In this document: positions 38,654-46,898 of the stretch, piece by piece
Numbering within the stretch: position 1 is the first letter of the stretch
How the letters are laid out: the number at the start of each line of letters is the position of its first letter
DNA from: Thioalkalivibrio sp. ALE14
Lineage (GTDB): Bacteria; Pseudomonadota; Gammaproteobacteria; Ectothiorhodospirales; Ectothiorhodospiraceae
Assembly: GCF_000376845.1 (NCBI RefSeq)
Contig: NZ_AQXY01000025.1
Location: 62,001 to 126,000 of the forward strand
Length of the DNA: 64,000 nucleotides
Direction: 5' to 3'
Position numbers and translations under genes: made by a program
The notes under the pieces: generated by a model
Told to the model about the DNA's origin: nothing
Databases searched by the model: none
Seen by the model: the letters and a program-made list of their open reading frames with translations, nothing else

Positions 38654-40207
38654 ATGGTGCGAGGTCGCCGCAAGAACAGTCCCCTGGGCTCGCGTTTCGC
38701 GAAGTCCCGGGCCGTGGCTGCGCGCGCGGCGAGCCCGGCGCCGTCGGCGCCCGTGTCCGCGGTCCCGCCGGCCAAGAGTGGCGCTTCCGATTCGGACCTG
38801 ACGCGGGAGCTGCAACCCGGGCATCCGCTGGCCGATGTCGCGATGAACGAGCGCCTGCATGCCTTCGAACGCGGGTTCCGGGAGCGTTTCGCGCAGCTGG
38901 TGCCGGTGTTGAAGGAAGTGCACGCGCTGCAGCACGAACGCGACTTCGAGGAGCGGGCGCAGGCGATCGTCCAGGAGCAACTGGGGTACCGGCTGCCGGA
39001 GAAGGCCCTCGAGGACGCCTGGATCAATGATCTGGACACGCGCGAGCTGTACCTGCACGGGACGTTCGAGCTGTTCGATCAGGTGGTCAACGAGTACTGG
39101 GCGGGGCGTGATGACCTGGTGGCGGAAGCGGAAAGCGCGATCGCGTATTTCCTCGACTGTGACTTCCACGAGGTGGACATCTCGCCCTGCTCGGACGGGC
39201 GGCTGCTTGGGTTGCGACGTTTCATCCTGCGGCTGCCGGACCTCGCGGTCCGGGTGAAGAGCTACGCGGGTGCGCAGTTCGACATCGAGGAGGACGTGCG
39301 CCACTGGACCAAGCGGGAGCTGCTGCGGTTCCGCGAGGGTCGGCCGACGACGGCCGATGTCCCGAGCCGCTATCTGAAGATCGCGGCGTACCACTACAGC
39401 GGCGCGGATCCGCTGCACCAGGGCTGCGCGGCACACGGCAACAACGAACGCGACGCGGCGGACGGTGCCTTGCACCAGTTGCGCGCGTTCCGGCAGGCGA
39501 TCGAGAACACCTACTGCTGTGGGGCCTCGGTCGACACGCTGCTGATCGGCGTGGATACGGACACGGATGCGGTGAAGATCCACATCCCGGACGCCGATAC
39601 GCGGATGAGCCTGTACCGCTTCGTGGACAGCGCGGAGTTGTATCGCGCGACGCAGGGCCTGGACGAACAGGCCGCGTCGTTGCGGGTATACCAGGCGATC
39701 CAGGACGCCATCCACCAGCAGGGCTGGGGACGCGGCAACGGGGCGCCGCACGAAGGGATGCTGCGACTGATCTCGCGGCTGCTGCTGAACAATATTTCGC
39801 AGCTGGATTACGTGGCGCGCTACCACGGGGGGCATTACGCCGATGTGGGCCACCGGGAGCGCGTGATTATCGTGGGTCAGGAGATCGAGGAGATGCAGGT
39901 GCGCAACTTCGCGTACTTCGCGCACCTCGAGACGATGGAAGAGGGCTCCGAAGGGACGGACGTCGGGGTCAACAAGATTTTTCGGAAGTTGAATGTCGAG
40001 CGCGGCCTGCCGGTGCCGGTGGTGATCCATTACCGCTATGACCGCAAGGTGCCGGGATCGCGGGAACGGGTGGAGGCGCGTTGCCGCCGCATCCGCGACC
40101 AGATCATGGATCGCTATCGCGACCTGGCAGAGAAGGGCCTGATCGGTTGCCACATGGTGATCCGCGACAAGCGTAGCGGAAGCCGTCTGGAACCGCTGGC
40201 CGCCTGA
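38654..40207 (+). CDS. csoS3: Carboxysomal carbonic anhydrase CsoSCA (CsoS3)
   Basis: The 517-residue protein shows the zinc ligands and active-site residues of the epsilon/beta-like carbonic anhydrase: C179-S-D181-G-R183 and H247...C258 in YHYSGADPLHQGC, with spacing close to that of the Halothiobacillus enzyme (C173, H242, C253). The N-terminal ~45 residues are basic and Ala/Ser/Pro-rich, as expected for the disordered tail that binds RubisCO. It converts bicarbonate to CO2 inside the shell. Confidence 0.97.
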   Translation: MVRGRRKNSPLGSRFAKSRAVAARAASPAPSAPVSAVPPAKSGASDSDLTRELQPGHPLADVAMNERLHAFERGFRERFAQLVPVLKEVHALQHERDFEERAQAIVQEQLGYRLPEKALEDAWINDLDTRELYLHGTFELFDQVVNEYWAGRDDLVAEAESAIAYFLDCDFHEVDISPCSDGRLLGLRRFILRLPDLAVRVKSYAGAQFDIEEDVRHWTKRELLRFREGRPTTADVPSRYLKIAAYHYSGADPLHQGCAAHGNNERDAADGALHQLRAFRQAIENTYCCGASVDTLLIGVDTDTDAVKIHIPDADTRMSLYRFVDSAELYRATQGLDEQAASLRVYQAIQDAIHQQGWGRGNGAPHEGMLRLISRLLLNNISQLDYVARYHGGHYADVGHRERVIIVGQEIEEMQVRNFAYFAHLETMEEGSEGTDVGVNKIFRKLNVERGLPVPVVIHYRYDRKVPGSRERVEARCRRIRDQIMDRYRDLAEKGLIGCHMVIRDKRSGSRLEPLAA

Positions 40208-40224
40208 CGCACACGGGAACGGGA

Positions 40225-40476
40225 ATGAAGATCTGCAAGGTTGAGAAGACGCTGGTTTCGACCAACCGCATCCGCGATCTGGGGCATCGGCCGTTGCTGG
40301 TGGTCCAGGAGAAGGCGGGTGGCCCGCGGACCGTCGCGGTGGACGCGGTTGGCTGCGTGCCCGGGGACTGGGTGATCGTGGTGGGCAGTTCGGCGGCGCG
40401 CGAAGCGGCCGGGGACAAGTCCTACCCCAGTGACGCGACGATCGTGGGGATCATCGATTACTGGGAGGAGCAGTAG
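40225..40476 (+). CDS. csoS4A: Carboxysome shell vertex protein CsoS4A
   Basis: This 83-residue protein starts MKICKVEKTLVSTNRI and ends GIIDYWEEQ, the small pentameric BMV (EutN/CcmL) fold. Pentamers close the vertices of the shell. It begins 17 bases after csoS3. The csoS4B start codon lies four bases after its stop. Confidence 0.96.
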   Translation: MKICKVEKTLVSTNRIRDLGHRPLLVVQEKAGGPRTVAVDAVGCVPGDWVIVVGSSAAREAAGDKSYPSDATIVGIIDYWEEQ

Positions 40477-40480
40477 CTCC

Positions 40481-40813
40481 ATGGAAATCATGCAGGTGCA
40501 GGACGAACTGGTGGTGACCCGTCGCGTCGACGGGCTGAAGACCATGTCGCTGCGCGTGCTGGTGGACCAGAAGGGGGCGCTGAACGTCGCCGTCGATACG
40601 GTCGGGGCCCATCCGGGTAACTGGGTGTTCACGATCAGTGGCTCGGCGGCACGGTACGCGCTCGACGACAACAGCATTCAGACCGATCTTACGATCGGCG
40701 GCATCATCGACCACTGGGACGATGGTGGAAAGAAGACGGAAGGGTCGAAGGACGAAGCAGGACGAGACCAGACCGATGCACAGCGCTCTGCTGGTTCCCG
40801 CAAGGCGGCGTGA
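40481..40813 (+). CDS. csoS4B: Carboxysome shell vertex protein CsoS4B with C-terminal extension
   Basis: The first ~81 residues (MEIMQVQDELVVTRRVDG to GGIIDHWDD) form a complete BMV pentamer domain. About 29 further residues follow (GGKKTEGSKDEAGRDQTDAQ and a basic end RSAGSRKAA). They are charged and probably disordered. CsoS4B is usually about 80 residues, so this tail is unusual. The start was placed at the ATG at 40481, just after the csoS4A stop. Confidence 0.94.
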   Translation: MEIMQVQDELVVTRRVDGLKTMSLRVLVDQKGALNVAVDTVGAHPGNWVFTISGSAARYALDDNSIQTDLTIGGIIDHWDDGGKKTEGSKDEAGRDQTDAQRSAGSRKAA

Positions 40814-40854
40814 GCGTCATTTTTTGAAAAACTGTAAATCCAGGAGAGAAGACA

Positions 40855-41154
40855 ATGGCAACTGAACGTTTTGGTGTGGCGCTGGGCATGATCGAGACCC
40901 GTGGTCTGGTGCCGGCGATTGAAGCGGCCGACGCGATGACCAAGGCCTCCGAAGTGCGCCTGATCGGTCGTCAGTTCGTCGGTGGCGGCTACGTGACCGT
41001 GCTGGTCCGTGGCGAAACCGGTGCCGTGAACGCCGCTGTGCGTGCCGGTGCGGATTCCTGCGAGCGCGTGGGTGACGGCCTGGTGGCCGCGCACATCATC
41101 GCCCGCGTGCATTCCGAAGTGGAAAGCATCCTGCCCGAGCAGGTTGAAAAGTAA
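40855..41154 (+). CDS. csoS1C: Carboxysome shell hexamer protein CsoS1C
   Basis: The 99-residue BMC-domain protein shares residues 7-88 (FGVALGMIETRGLVPAIEAA, and so on) with the next two genes almost without change. Hexamers tile the shell facets, and charged pores admit bicarbonate. It ends ESILPEQVEK. Gene letter assigned by order only. Confidence 0.95.
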   Translation: MATERFGVALGMIETRGLVPAIEAADAMTKASEVRLIGRQFVGGGYVTVLVRGETGAVNAAVRAGADSCERVGDGLVAAHIIARVHSEVESILPEQVEK

Positions 41155-41185
41155 TTCATCTGTAACGCTTGATAGGAGTTGAGTA

Positions 41186-41479
41186 ATGGCTAGCGAAAAC
41201 TTTGGTGTGGCCCTCGGCATGATCGAGACCCGTGGTCTGGTGCCGGCGATCGAAGCCGCCGATGCGATGACCAAGGCCTCCGAGGTGCGCCTGATTGGTC
41301 GTCAGTTCGTGGGTGGCGGCTACGTGACCGTGCTGGTCCGTGGCGAAACCGGTGCCGTGAACGCCGCCGTGCGTGCCGGTGCGGATTCCTGCGAACGGGT
41401 GGGTGACGGCCTGGTGGCCGCGCACATCATTGCTCGCGTCCATTCCGAGGTGGAAAACATCCTCCCGGAAAAGCCGTAA
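41186..41479 (+). CDS. csoS1A: Carboxysome shell hexamer protein CsoS1A
   Basis: The 97-residue BMC protein is nearly identical to its two neighbours; it differs mainly at residues 4-6 (ENF) and the C-terminus ENILPEKP. It is followed by a hairpin with a T-tract at 41496-41529, which separates it from csoS1B. Confidence 0.95.
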   Translation: MASENFGVALGMIETRGLVPAIEAADAMTKASEVRLIGRQFVGGGYVTVLVRGETGAVNAAVRAGADSCERVGDGLVAAHIIARVHSEVENILPEKP

Positions 41480-41495
41480 CTCGCGGTAGTCGAAC

Positions 41496-41529
41496 GCCGT
41501 CGGGTCCCAACGGGCCCGGCGGCTTTTTT
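41496..41529 (+). terminator. Intrinsic terminator inside the carboxysome operon
   Basis: GCCGTCGGGTCCC and GGGCCCGGCGGC form a 12-bp stem (two wobble pairs) with a three-base loop, followed by TTTTTT. It lies between csoS1A and csoS1B, so it should reduce transcription of csoS1B and everything beyond it. Confidence 0.85.
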
Positions 41530-41545
41530 CAAGAAGAGGTAGATG

Positions 41546-41860
41546 ATGGCTAGCGAAATTTCTGGTGTGGCCCTCGGCATGATCGAGACCCGCGGTCTGG
41601 TCCCGGCGATCGAAGCCGCGGATGCGATGACCAAGGCCTCCGAAGTGCGCCTGATCGGTCGTCAGTTCGTGGGTGGCGGCTACGTGACCGTGCTGGTCCG
41701 TGGCGAAACCGGTGCCGTGAACGCCGCCGTGCGTGCCGGTGCGGATTCCTGCGAGCGTGTGGGTGACGGCCTGGTGGCCGCGCACATCATTGCGCGTGTG
41801 CATTCCGAAGTGGAAGGCATCCTGCCGACGGCCCCGACCGCCAGCGGTTCGGCCAGCTGA
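41546..41860 (+). CDS. csoS1B: Carboxysome shell hexamer protein CsoS1B
   Basis: The 104-residue BMC protein has the shared core and a longer C-terminus, EGILPTAPTASGSAS, like CsoS1B of other alpha-carboxysomes. The ATG at 41546 is preferred over the one at 41543 because of the distance to AAGAGG. It lies downstream of an intrinsic terminator, so it may be made at a lower level. Confidence 0.94.
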   Translation: MASEISGVALGMIETRGLVPAIEAADAMTKASEVRLIGRQFVGGGYVTVLVRGETGAVNAAVRAGADSCERVGDGLVAAHIIARVHSEVEGILPTAPTASGSAS

Positions 41861-41870
41861 GGCGACATCC

Positions 41871-42293
41871 ATGTCCGATCCACGGATCGTGGGCTACCTG
41901 AACCGCGCGGTGGCGCACGAGCTTTCGGCGGTTCAGCAGTACCTGGCCCAGGCGCGGTTGACCGCGATGTGGGGCATGAATGACGTGAGCGACTGCCTGC
42001 GTCGCGATGCCCAGGAAGAACTGGACCATGCGGACCGGTTCATGACCCGCATGTTCCACTATGGGGTGGCTCCGAACGGGAGCCAGCTGGCCCCGGTCCG
42101 GCTCGGGCGCTCCATGGCCGAGCTCCTGGCGCGCAATCGCGAGCTGGAGATGGAGGCGGTTCGCCTGTATGACGAGGCGGCCGTCTACTGCCGGCGTGTG
42201 GGTGCGGTGGACGACGCAGCGCTGTTCGAGAGCATTCTCGAGGACGAGCTGGAACACGTGCGCGAGATCGATGCCCAGGGCAATCCCGCGTGA
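41871..42293 (+). CDS. Ferritin-like (bacterioferritin-type) protein of the carboxysome locus
   Basis: The 140-residue four-helix protein has ferritin-type acidic clusters: AHELSAVQQYLAQA (E17), EELDHADRF, ELEMEAVRLYDEA and EDELEHVREI. Genes of this kind are often found in alpha-carboxysome operons. The protein might bind or store iron; its role in the carboxysome is not established. It begins 10 bases after csoS1B and is followed by acRAF. Confidence 0.88.
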   Translation: MSDPRIVGYLNRAVAHELSAVQQYLAQARLTAMWGMNDVSDCLRRDAQEELDHADRFMTRMFHYGVAPNGSQLAPVRLGRSMAELLARNRELEMEAVRLYDEAAVYCRRVGAVDDAALFESILEDELEHVREIDAQGNPA

Positions 42294-42328
42294 CGAACGC
42301 GGATGCGGCAATACGAGCGGAGTAGGCA

Positions 42329-42610
42329 ATGGCGGATACCGATCTGGTGGTGCCGGCCGGCTGGGAACCCGGGAAGGGGTCCTCGGCGTCCATGAGCAAG
42401 CAGTTCACGTTTGACCGCTACGGGATCACGCGGGAGTTTCTAGACCGGGTGGCCGAGCTGTCGGAGCAGGACGGGTATCACCCGAACATCAGCTTCGGGA
42501 CGACATACGTGAACATCACGATCGACGCCCGTGACGGCGAGCAGCTCGGGGAGGGCGACAAGGCCTTTGCCCTGGAGGTCGACCGCCTGGCCGATGCCAC
42601 AACCGGCTGA
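42329..42610 (+). CDS. Alpha-carboxysome RubisCO assembly factor acRAF
   Basis: The 93-residue protein has the pterin-dehydratase-like fold but a degenerate active site: the usual HH pair is replaced in GYHPNISFGTTYVNITI. Proteins of this kind act as RubisCO assembly chaperones in alpha-carboxysome systems. It has a 20-residue N-terminal extension, MADTDLVVPAGWEPGKGSSA. The true pterin dehydratase (12025-12360) keeps its HHPDM motif. Confidence 0.9.
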   Translation: MADTDLVVPAGWEPGKGSSASMSKQFTFDRYGITREFLDRVAELSEQDGYHPNISFGTTYVNITIDARDGEQLGEGDKAFALEVDRLADATTG

Positions 42611-42628
42611 GCCGGAGGCATACTTGAC

Positions 42629-42649
42629 GGGCCGGGGCGACCCCGGCCC
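42629..42649 (+). terminator. Hairpin after acRAF
   Basis: GGGCCGGGG and CCCCGGCCC form a perfect 9-bp stem with a CGA loop. There is no T-run. It separates the assembly module from mcdAB. Confidence 0.6.
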
Positions 42650-42670
42650 CATTCCGCAGGAGGCTGTTGC

Positions 42671-43306
42671 GTGGGTTCGAGGGTAATCGCGGTAGTCAAT
42701 CAGAAGGGCGGTACCGGCAAGACCACCCTGACCATGAATCTCGCGGCGGGGCTCGCGCGGCGCGGGCGGACCCTGGTGGTGGACGCCGATCCGCAGGGCT
42801 CGGCGGCCCAGTGGGCCCGTATGGCCTCCGAGGATCGTCCCTTCCCGGCCTCGGTGTTCGCAGTGGCGGGGCCGCTGGATCGCGAGCTCAAGGCGCTGCG
42901 CAAGGACTACGAGCACATCGTGGTCGACTGCCCGCCCACCCTGGAGGGCGGAGCAGTCAACGGCGCGCTGGCCGCGTCCGACGAGGTCCTGATCCCCGTG
43001 TTGCCGTCCCCCGTCGATCTCTGGGGCAGTGTCCGCATGGGGCGCGGGCTGGAAGAGGCCCGGCTCAAGAATCCCAGCCTGCGTCCGTTCATCGTCGTCA
43101 ATCAGCTCGAGGTCCGCAGTGCGCTGTCGCGCGCGATGAAGCACGCACTGATGGAGATCGACATCCCCGCCCTGGAGCAGACACTGCGCCGGCGGGCTAT
43201 CTATCGGCGCTCGGCGCTCGAGGGCTGTTCCGTCTTTGATCTCGGCAAGCCCGGGGAGGCCGCGGCGGCGGAGATCGAAGCCATCATCGAGGAGGTGTCG
43301 CAATGA
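42671..43306 (+). CDS. mcdA: ParA-type positioning ATPase McdA
   Basis: The 211-residue protein has the deviant Walker A KGGTGKTT (K12, K17) and VVDADPQGSAAQW, the ParA/MinD signature. Its place next to a small, basic, disordered protein ending in tryptophan-containing IWPD (McdB) identifies it as alpha-type McdA. It spaces carboxysomes on the nucleoid for inheritance. It starts with GTG; AGGAGG precedes it. It overlaps mcdB by four bases. Confidence 0.92.
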   Translation: MGSRVIAVVNQKGGTGKTTLTMNLAAGLARRGRTLVVDADPQGSAAQWARMASEDRPFPASVFAVAGPLDRELKALRKDYEHIVVDCPPTLEGGAVNGALAASDEVLIPVLPSPVDLWGSVRMGRGLEEARLKNPSLRPFIVVNQLEVRSALSRAMKHALMEIDIPALEQTLRRRAIYRRSALEGCSVFDLGKPGEAAAAEIEAIIEEVSQ

Positions 43307-43695
43307 GCAATCTGCAAGACAAGCTGGCAGCCGGCGTGCGCAGCGCGCGCGAGGACCAGGACAAGGACCAGAGCCAGGACACGGCGGCCAAGCCCGACGC
43401 GCAGGCCGAGGCTCAGAAGGACACGAGCCAGGAGCCGGCGAGCAGTCAACCGCGGGCCGCGGCAAGCACCAAGGCCGCCGCGACCAAGAAGGCTGCGACG
43501 ACGACCCGCAAGGCGCCGGCGCGCAAGCGCACGACCACACGCAAGAAGCCGGCCGCCAGCCAAAAGGCCAGCACGACCGCGGCGTCCTCCCAGGCAAAGA
43601 AGACCTCGTCTGCGAAGAAGCCGGCGGCGAAGAAGTCGTCCAAGGCGGACAATACCGGGAACGAGCTGCATCCGGAACGGATCTGGCCCGACTGA
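43303..43695 (+). CDS. mcdB: Carboxysome distribution protein McdB (alpha type)
   Basis: The 130-residue protein is disordered: a Gln/Asp-rich N-terminal half, then a Lys/Ala/Thr-rich repeat-like region (TKAAATKKAATTTRKAPARK) and a C-terminal ELHPERIWPD. Alpha-McdB proteins are known to be disordered and to end in an invariant tryptophan region, as seen here. It links carboxysomes to McdA. Its start codon overlaps the mcdA stop (ATGA). Confidence 0.9.
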   Translation: MSNLQDKLAAGVRSAREDQDKDQSQDTAAKPDAQAEAQKDTSQEPASSQPRAAASTKAAATKKAATTTRKAPARKRTTTRKKPAASQKASTTAASSQAKKTSSAKKPAAKKSSKADNTGNELHPERIWPD

Positions 43696-43710
43696 GGGCA
43701 GCGCGCCGGT

Positions 43711-43733
43711 GGCCGGGGCTTGCCCCGGCCTTT
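43711..43733 (+). terminator. Hairpin between mcdB and cbbQ
   Basis: GGCCGGGGC and GCCCCGGCC form a perfect 9-bp stem with a TT loop followed by TTT. The fourth hairpin in this locus lies at a module border. Confidence 0.65.
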
Positions 43734-43753
43734 CTGATTGAGGAGTCGAAAAG

Positions 43754-44557
43754 ATGCAGGACGAACTACGCGATCACCTGATCACCGAAGAGCCCTACTA
43801 CCAGCCGACCGCCGACGAGGTGGAGCTGTACGAGGCGGCCTACTCGGTACGTATGCCGATGATGCTCAAGGGGCCGACCGGGTGCGGGAAGACGCGCTTT
43901 GTCGAGCACATGGCCTGGAAGCTGGGCAAGCCCCTGATCACCGTGGCCTGCAACGAGGACATGACCGCCTCGGATCTGGTCGGGCGCTACCTGCTGGATG
44001 CCAACGGGACCCGCTGGCAGGACGGTCCGCTGACCCAGGCGGCCCGCCACGGGGCCATCTGCTATCTCGACGAGATCGTCGAGGCGCGCCAGGACACGAC
44101 GGTGGTGATCCACCCGCTGACGGACAACCGTCGCGTGCTGCCGCTGGAGAAAAAGGGCGAGATGGTCGAGGCGCACCCGGATTTCCAGGTGGTGATCTCC
44201 TACAACCCCGGCTACCAGAGCCTGATGAAGGACCTCAAGGAATCCACCAAGCAGCGCTTCGGCGCGCTGGACTTCAACTACCCGGACCACGAGACGGAGG
44301 CCCGGATCGTCGCCCACGAGGGCGGGGTCAACGAGGACATGGCCGGCAAGCTGGTCAGCGTGGCGGAGCGCGCGCGCAACCTGAAGGGCCATGGCCTCGA
44401 CGAGGGGATCTCGACCCGCATGCTGGTGTACGCCGCCTCGCTGATTGCCAAGGGTGTGGCACCCCTGGCGGCCTGCCGCATGACCCTGGTTCGTCCGATC
44501 ACGGACGATCCGGATATGCGTGACGCCCTCGACTCCGCCGTGACCACGTTCTTCTAG
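43754..44557 (+). CDS. cbbQ: RubisCO activase AAA+ protein CbbQ
   Basis: The 267-residue MoxR-type AAA+ ATPase has Walker A GPTGCGKT (residues 40-47) and Walker [11 protein letters not shown], with [12 protein letters not shown]. CbbQ forms hexamers that, with CbbO, remove inhibitory sugar phosphates from RubisCO. It is followed by cbbO after 19 bases. AGGAG precedes its start. Confidence 0.96.
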   Translation: MQDELRDHLITEEPYYQPTADEVELYEAAYSVRMPMMLKGPTGCGKTRFVEHMAWKLGKPLITVACNEDMTASDLVGRYLLDANGTRWQDGPLTQAARHGAICYLDEIVEARQDTTVVIHPLTDNRRVLPLEKKGEMVEAHPDFQVVISYNPGYQSLMKDLKESTKQRFGALDFNYPDHETEARIVAHEGGVNEDMAGKLVSVAERARNLKGHGLDEGISTRMLVYAASLIAKGVAPLAACRMTLVRPITDDPDMRDALDSAVTTFF

Positions 44558-44576
44558 GCGTCTGCGCCGGATCACG

Positions 44577-46898
44577 ATGAGCATCCATCTGGAGGACTAT
44601 CAGGACCTCCTCGAGGACCTCGGGGGGCAGGCCGCAGGGGTCCTCGAGGCCTCGTGGCAGGAGGCGTCGCGGGCGTTCAGTGCGGCGGGCCTGAAGCGTT
44701 ACTACCTGGAAGGGGCGCGCAGCCTGCATTCCCTGGGGCGCGGGTCGGAGATGGTCATCGCCTTCGTCCAGGAGACGCCGGACGTGGCCCAGGAACTGGG
44801 CGAGGACGCGGTCGGCGAGCTGGTCAGCTCGGCGATCAAGATGTACTCCAAGACCAGCGCCGCGGTCATCACGCTGTTGATCTCCACCAGCCCCATCGCG
44901 GCCCGCCGGCTCGGCGACCAGGGACTGTTCTCGGGGTATCTGCGCCTGGTGGATAACCTGCTGGGCCAGGCGCCCCGCGGCGTGCGCCCGATGCTGGAAC
45001 ACCTCGACGAACTGCTTGCCCATCTGACCCTGGGCGGCCTGCGCCGCTGGGCCAGCTGGGGGGCACAGGCGCACCGGACGGATCTCGAGGCGCAGATCGC
45101 GTATTTCGGACTGGAATCGCCCGAGTCGCGCTCGGTCTTCCAGAAGGAACGCCGGGGCACGCTGTTCGTGGACGTCCAGCGCCGGATAAATCTCTACCTG
45201 CGTTCCCTATGGGCGCGCGACTTCTTCATGAGGCCCACCAGCGGCGACTTCGAGTCCCGCGAGGGCTACAAGCCCTACATCGAGGGCTTCACGATCTTCC
45301 TGCCGGATGCCTTCGATGACTGGGAGGGCCTGACCGGTCTGGATCTCTACCGGGCCGCGGCGGCCCATGCGGCCGCCCATGTGGTCTATACCCGCGAGAT
45401 GCAGCCGGAGGAGGCGCCGCGCGGCGTGACCGGTGTGCTGACCGAGTTGTTCGAGGACGCCCGCGTGGAGGCCCTGGCCAGCCGGGGTTTCCCGGGGTTG
45501 CGCAACCTCTGGACACCCCTGCATACCGCGACCCCGGACGAAGGCGACGCGCCGCAGGCCCTGCTGGCCCGCACCGCACGGGCTCTGCTGGACCCGGACT
45601 ACCGCGACGACCATCCCTTCGTGACCAGGGCCCGTGCGGCGCTGGGCGAACGGATGGAAGATCTCGAGGCTCCCGGCCTGGCGCGCGACCTCGCCGAGGC
45701 ACTGGCGCCGGAGTTTCCGGAACAGGGCTACATGAACCCGCGGCAGGTGGCGCCGGACGTGCTCTACCGCGACGACAATCGCTACATGTGGGCGTTCGGG
45801 CGTGAGGAAGACGACTTCGAGACGCTGATGGCCAGCGGTTCGAATCAGGAGCGCGTCTACGTAACGCCGATGGAGATGATCAATACCCTGGATGTCCCCG
45901 GGGCCGGGGATGACGCCCAGATGATCATGGTGCTGGCGACCGAGTGGTTCCGCGACGGCGAAGACGAAAGCATCAACCAGCAGGAGGGCAAGGAGCCGCT
46001 GTCCTTGCCGTACCATTACCACGAGTGGGACTACCAGATGCAGCTGGAGCGTCCGCACTGGGTCACCCTGCTGGAGCGGCGCCCGAAGAAGGGCGACATG
46101 GAAGAGATTGACGCGATCAACGAAAAGCACAAGCCGCTGATCTCGCGCCTGAAGTTCCTGATCGAGGCGATGCAGCCGCAGGGCGTGCAGCGGATGCGCA
46201 AGCAGGCGGAAGGCGACGAACTGGACGTGAACGCGCTGGTCGAGGCGCAGATCGACCTGCGCATGCGGCGCCAGCCGGACGAGCGCATCTACGTGCGCAA
46301 TATCCGCCAGGTGCGCGACCTCTCGGTGCTGGTGCTGCTGGACCTGTCGGAGTCGACCAACGAGACCCTGGCCGACGGCGAGACGACCGTGGTGCAGCTG
46401 GCGCGTGAGGCGACCGCTCTGCTGGGCGGGGCGATCTCGAAGATCGGCGACCCCTTCGCCATCCATGGCTTCGCCTCGGACGGCCGCCACGACGTCGAGT
46501 ACTACCGCTTCAAGGACTTCGATGCTCCGTATGACGATCACGCCCGGGCGCGCCTGGCGGGGATGAAAGGGCAGCTGTCCACCCGCATGGGGGCGGCCAT
46601 CCGGCATGCCGGCCACCTGCTGCACCAGCAGGGCACGCAGAAGAAGCTGCTGCTGATCGTGACCGACGGCGAGCCGGCCGACACCGATGTGCGGGACCCG
46701 CAGTACCTGCGCCAGGATGCCAAGCGGGCGGTGGAAGAGGTTGGCAAGAACGGCGTCTACAGTTTCTGCATCAGCCTGGACCCGCAGGCCGACGAGTACG
46801 TGGAACGCATCTTCGGCGCGCAGCACTATATGGTGCTGGACCACATCGAGCGGCTGCCGGAAAAGCTGCCCATGCTGTACGCCGGCCTGACGCGTTAG
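44577..46898 (+). CDS. cbbO: RubisCO activase adaptor CbbO (VWA domain)
   Basis: The 773-residue protein has a long alpha-helical N-terminal region and a C-terminal von Willebrand A domain with the MIDAS motif DLSES (from D589). The VWA domain binds RubisCO, and the CbbQ ring provides the motor. The stop codon TAG at 46896-46898 directly joins a MITE-like element. It is the last gene of the carboxysome operon. Confidence 0.95.
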   Translation: MSIHLEDYQDLLEDLGGQAAGVLEASWQEASRAFSAAGLKRYYLEGARSLHSLGRGSEMVIAFVQETPDVAQELGEDAVGELVSSAIKMYSKTSAAVITLLISTSPIAARRLGDQGLFSGYLRLVDNLLGQAPRGVRPMLEHLDELLAHLTLGGLRRWASWGAQAHRTDLEAQIAYFGLESPESRSVFQKERRGTLFVDVQRRINLYLRSLWARDFFMRPTSGDFESREGYKPYIEGFTIFLPDAFDDWEGLTGLDLYRAAAAHAAAHVVYTREMQPEEAPRGVTGVLTELFEDARVEALASRGFPGLRNLWTPLHTATPDEGDAPQALLARTARALLDPDYRDDHPFVTRARAALGERMEDLEAPGLARDLAEALAPEFPEQGYMNPRQVAPDVLYRDDNRYMWAFGREEDDFETLMASGSNQERVYVTPMEMINTLDVPGAGDDAQMIMVLATEWFRDGEDESINQQEGKEPLSLPYHYHEWDYQMQLERPHWVTLLERRPKKGDMEEIDAINEKHKPLISRLKFLIEAMQPQGVQRMRKQAEGDELDVNALVEAQIDLRMRRQPDERIYVRNIRQVRDLSVLVLLDLSESTNETLADGETTVVQLAREATALLGGAISKIGDPFAIHGFASDGRHDVEYYRFKDFDAPYDDHARARLAGMKGQLSTRMGAAIRHAGHLLHQQGTQKKLLLIVTDGEPADTDVRDPQYLRQDAKRAVEEVGKNGVYSFCISLDPQADEYVERIFGAQHYMVLDHIERLPEKLPMLYAGLTR

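Noticed and set aside
35462-40153. A minus-strand open frame of about 1560 codons opposite csoS2 and csoS3
   Set aside because: The repetitive composition mirrors the CsoS2 repeats on the other strand. There is no ribosome binding site or domain.
40855-41860. Threefold repeat considered as a tandem DNA repeat or CRISPR-like array
   Set aside because: The units are full csoS1 genes of about 300 bases with their own starts and stops.
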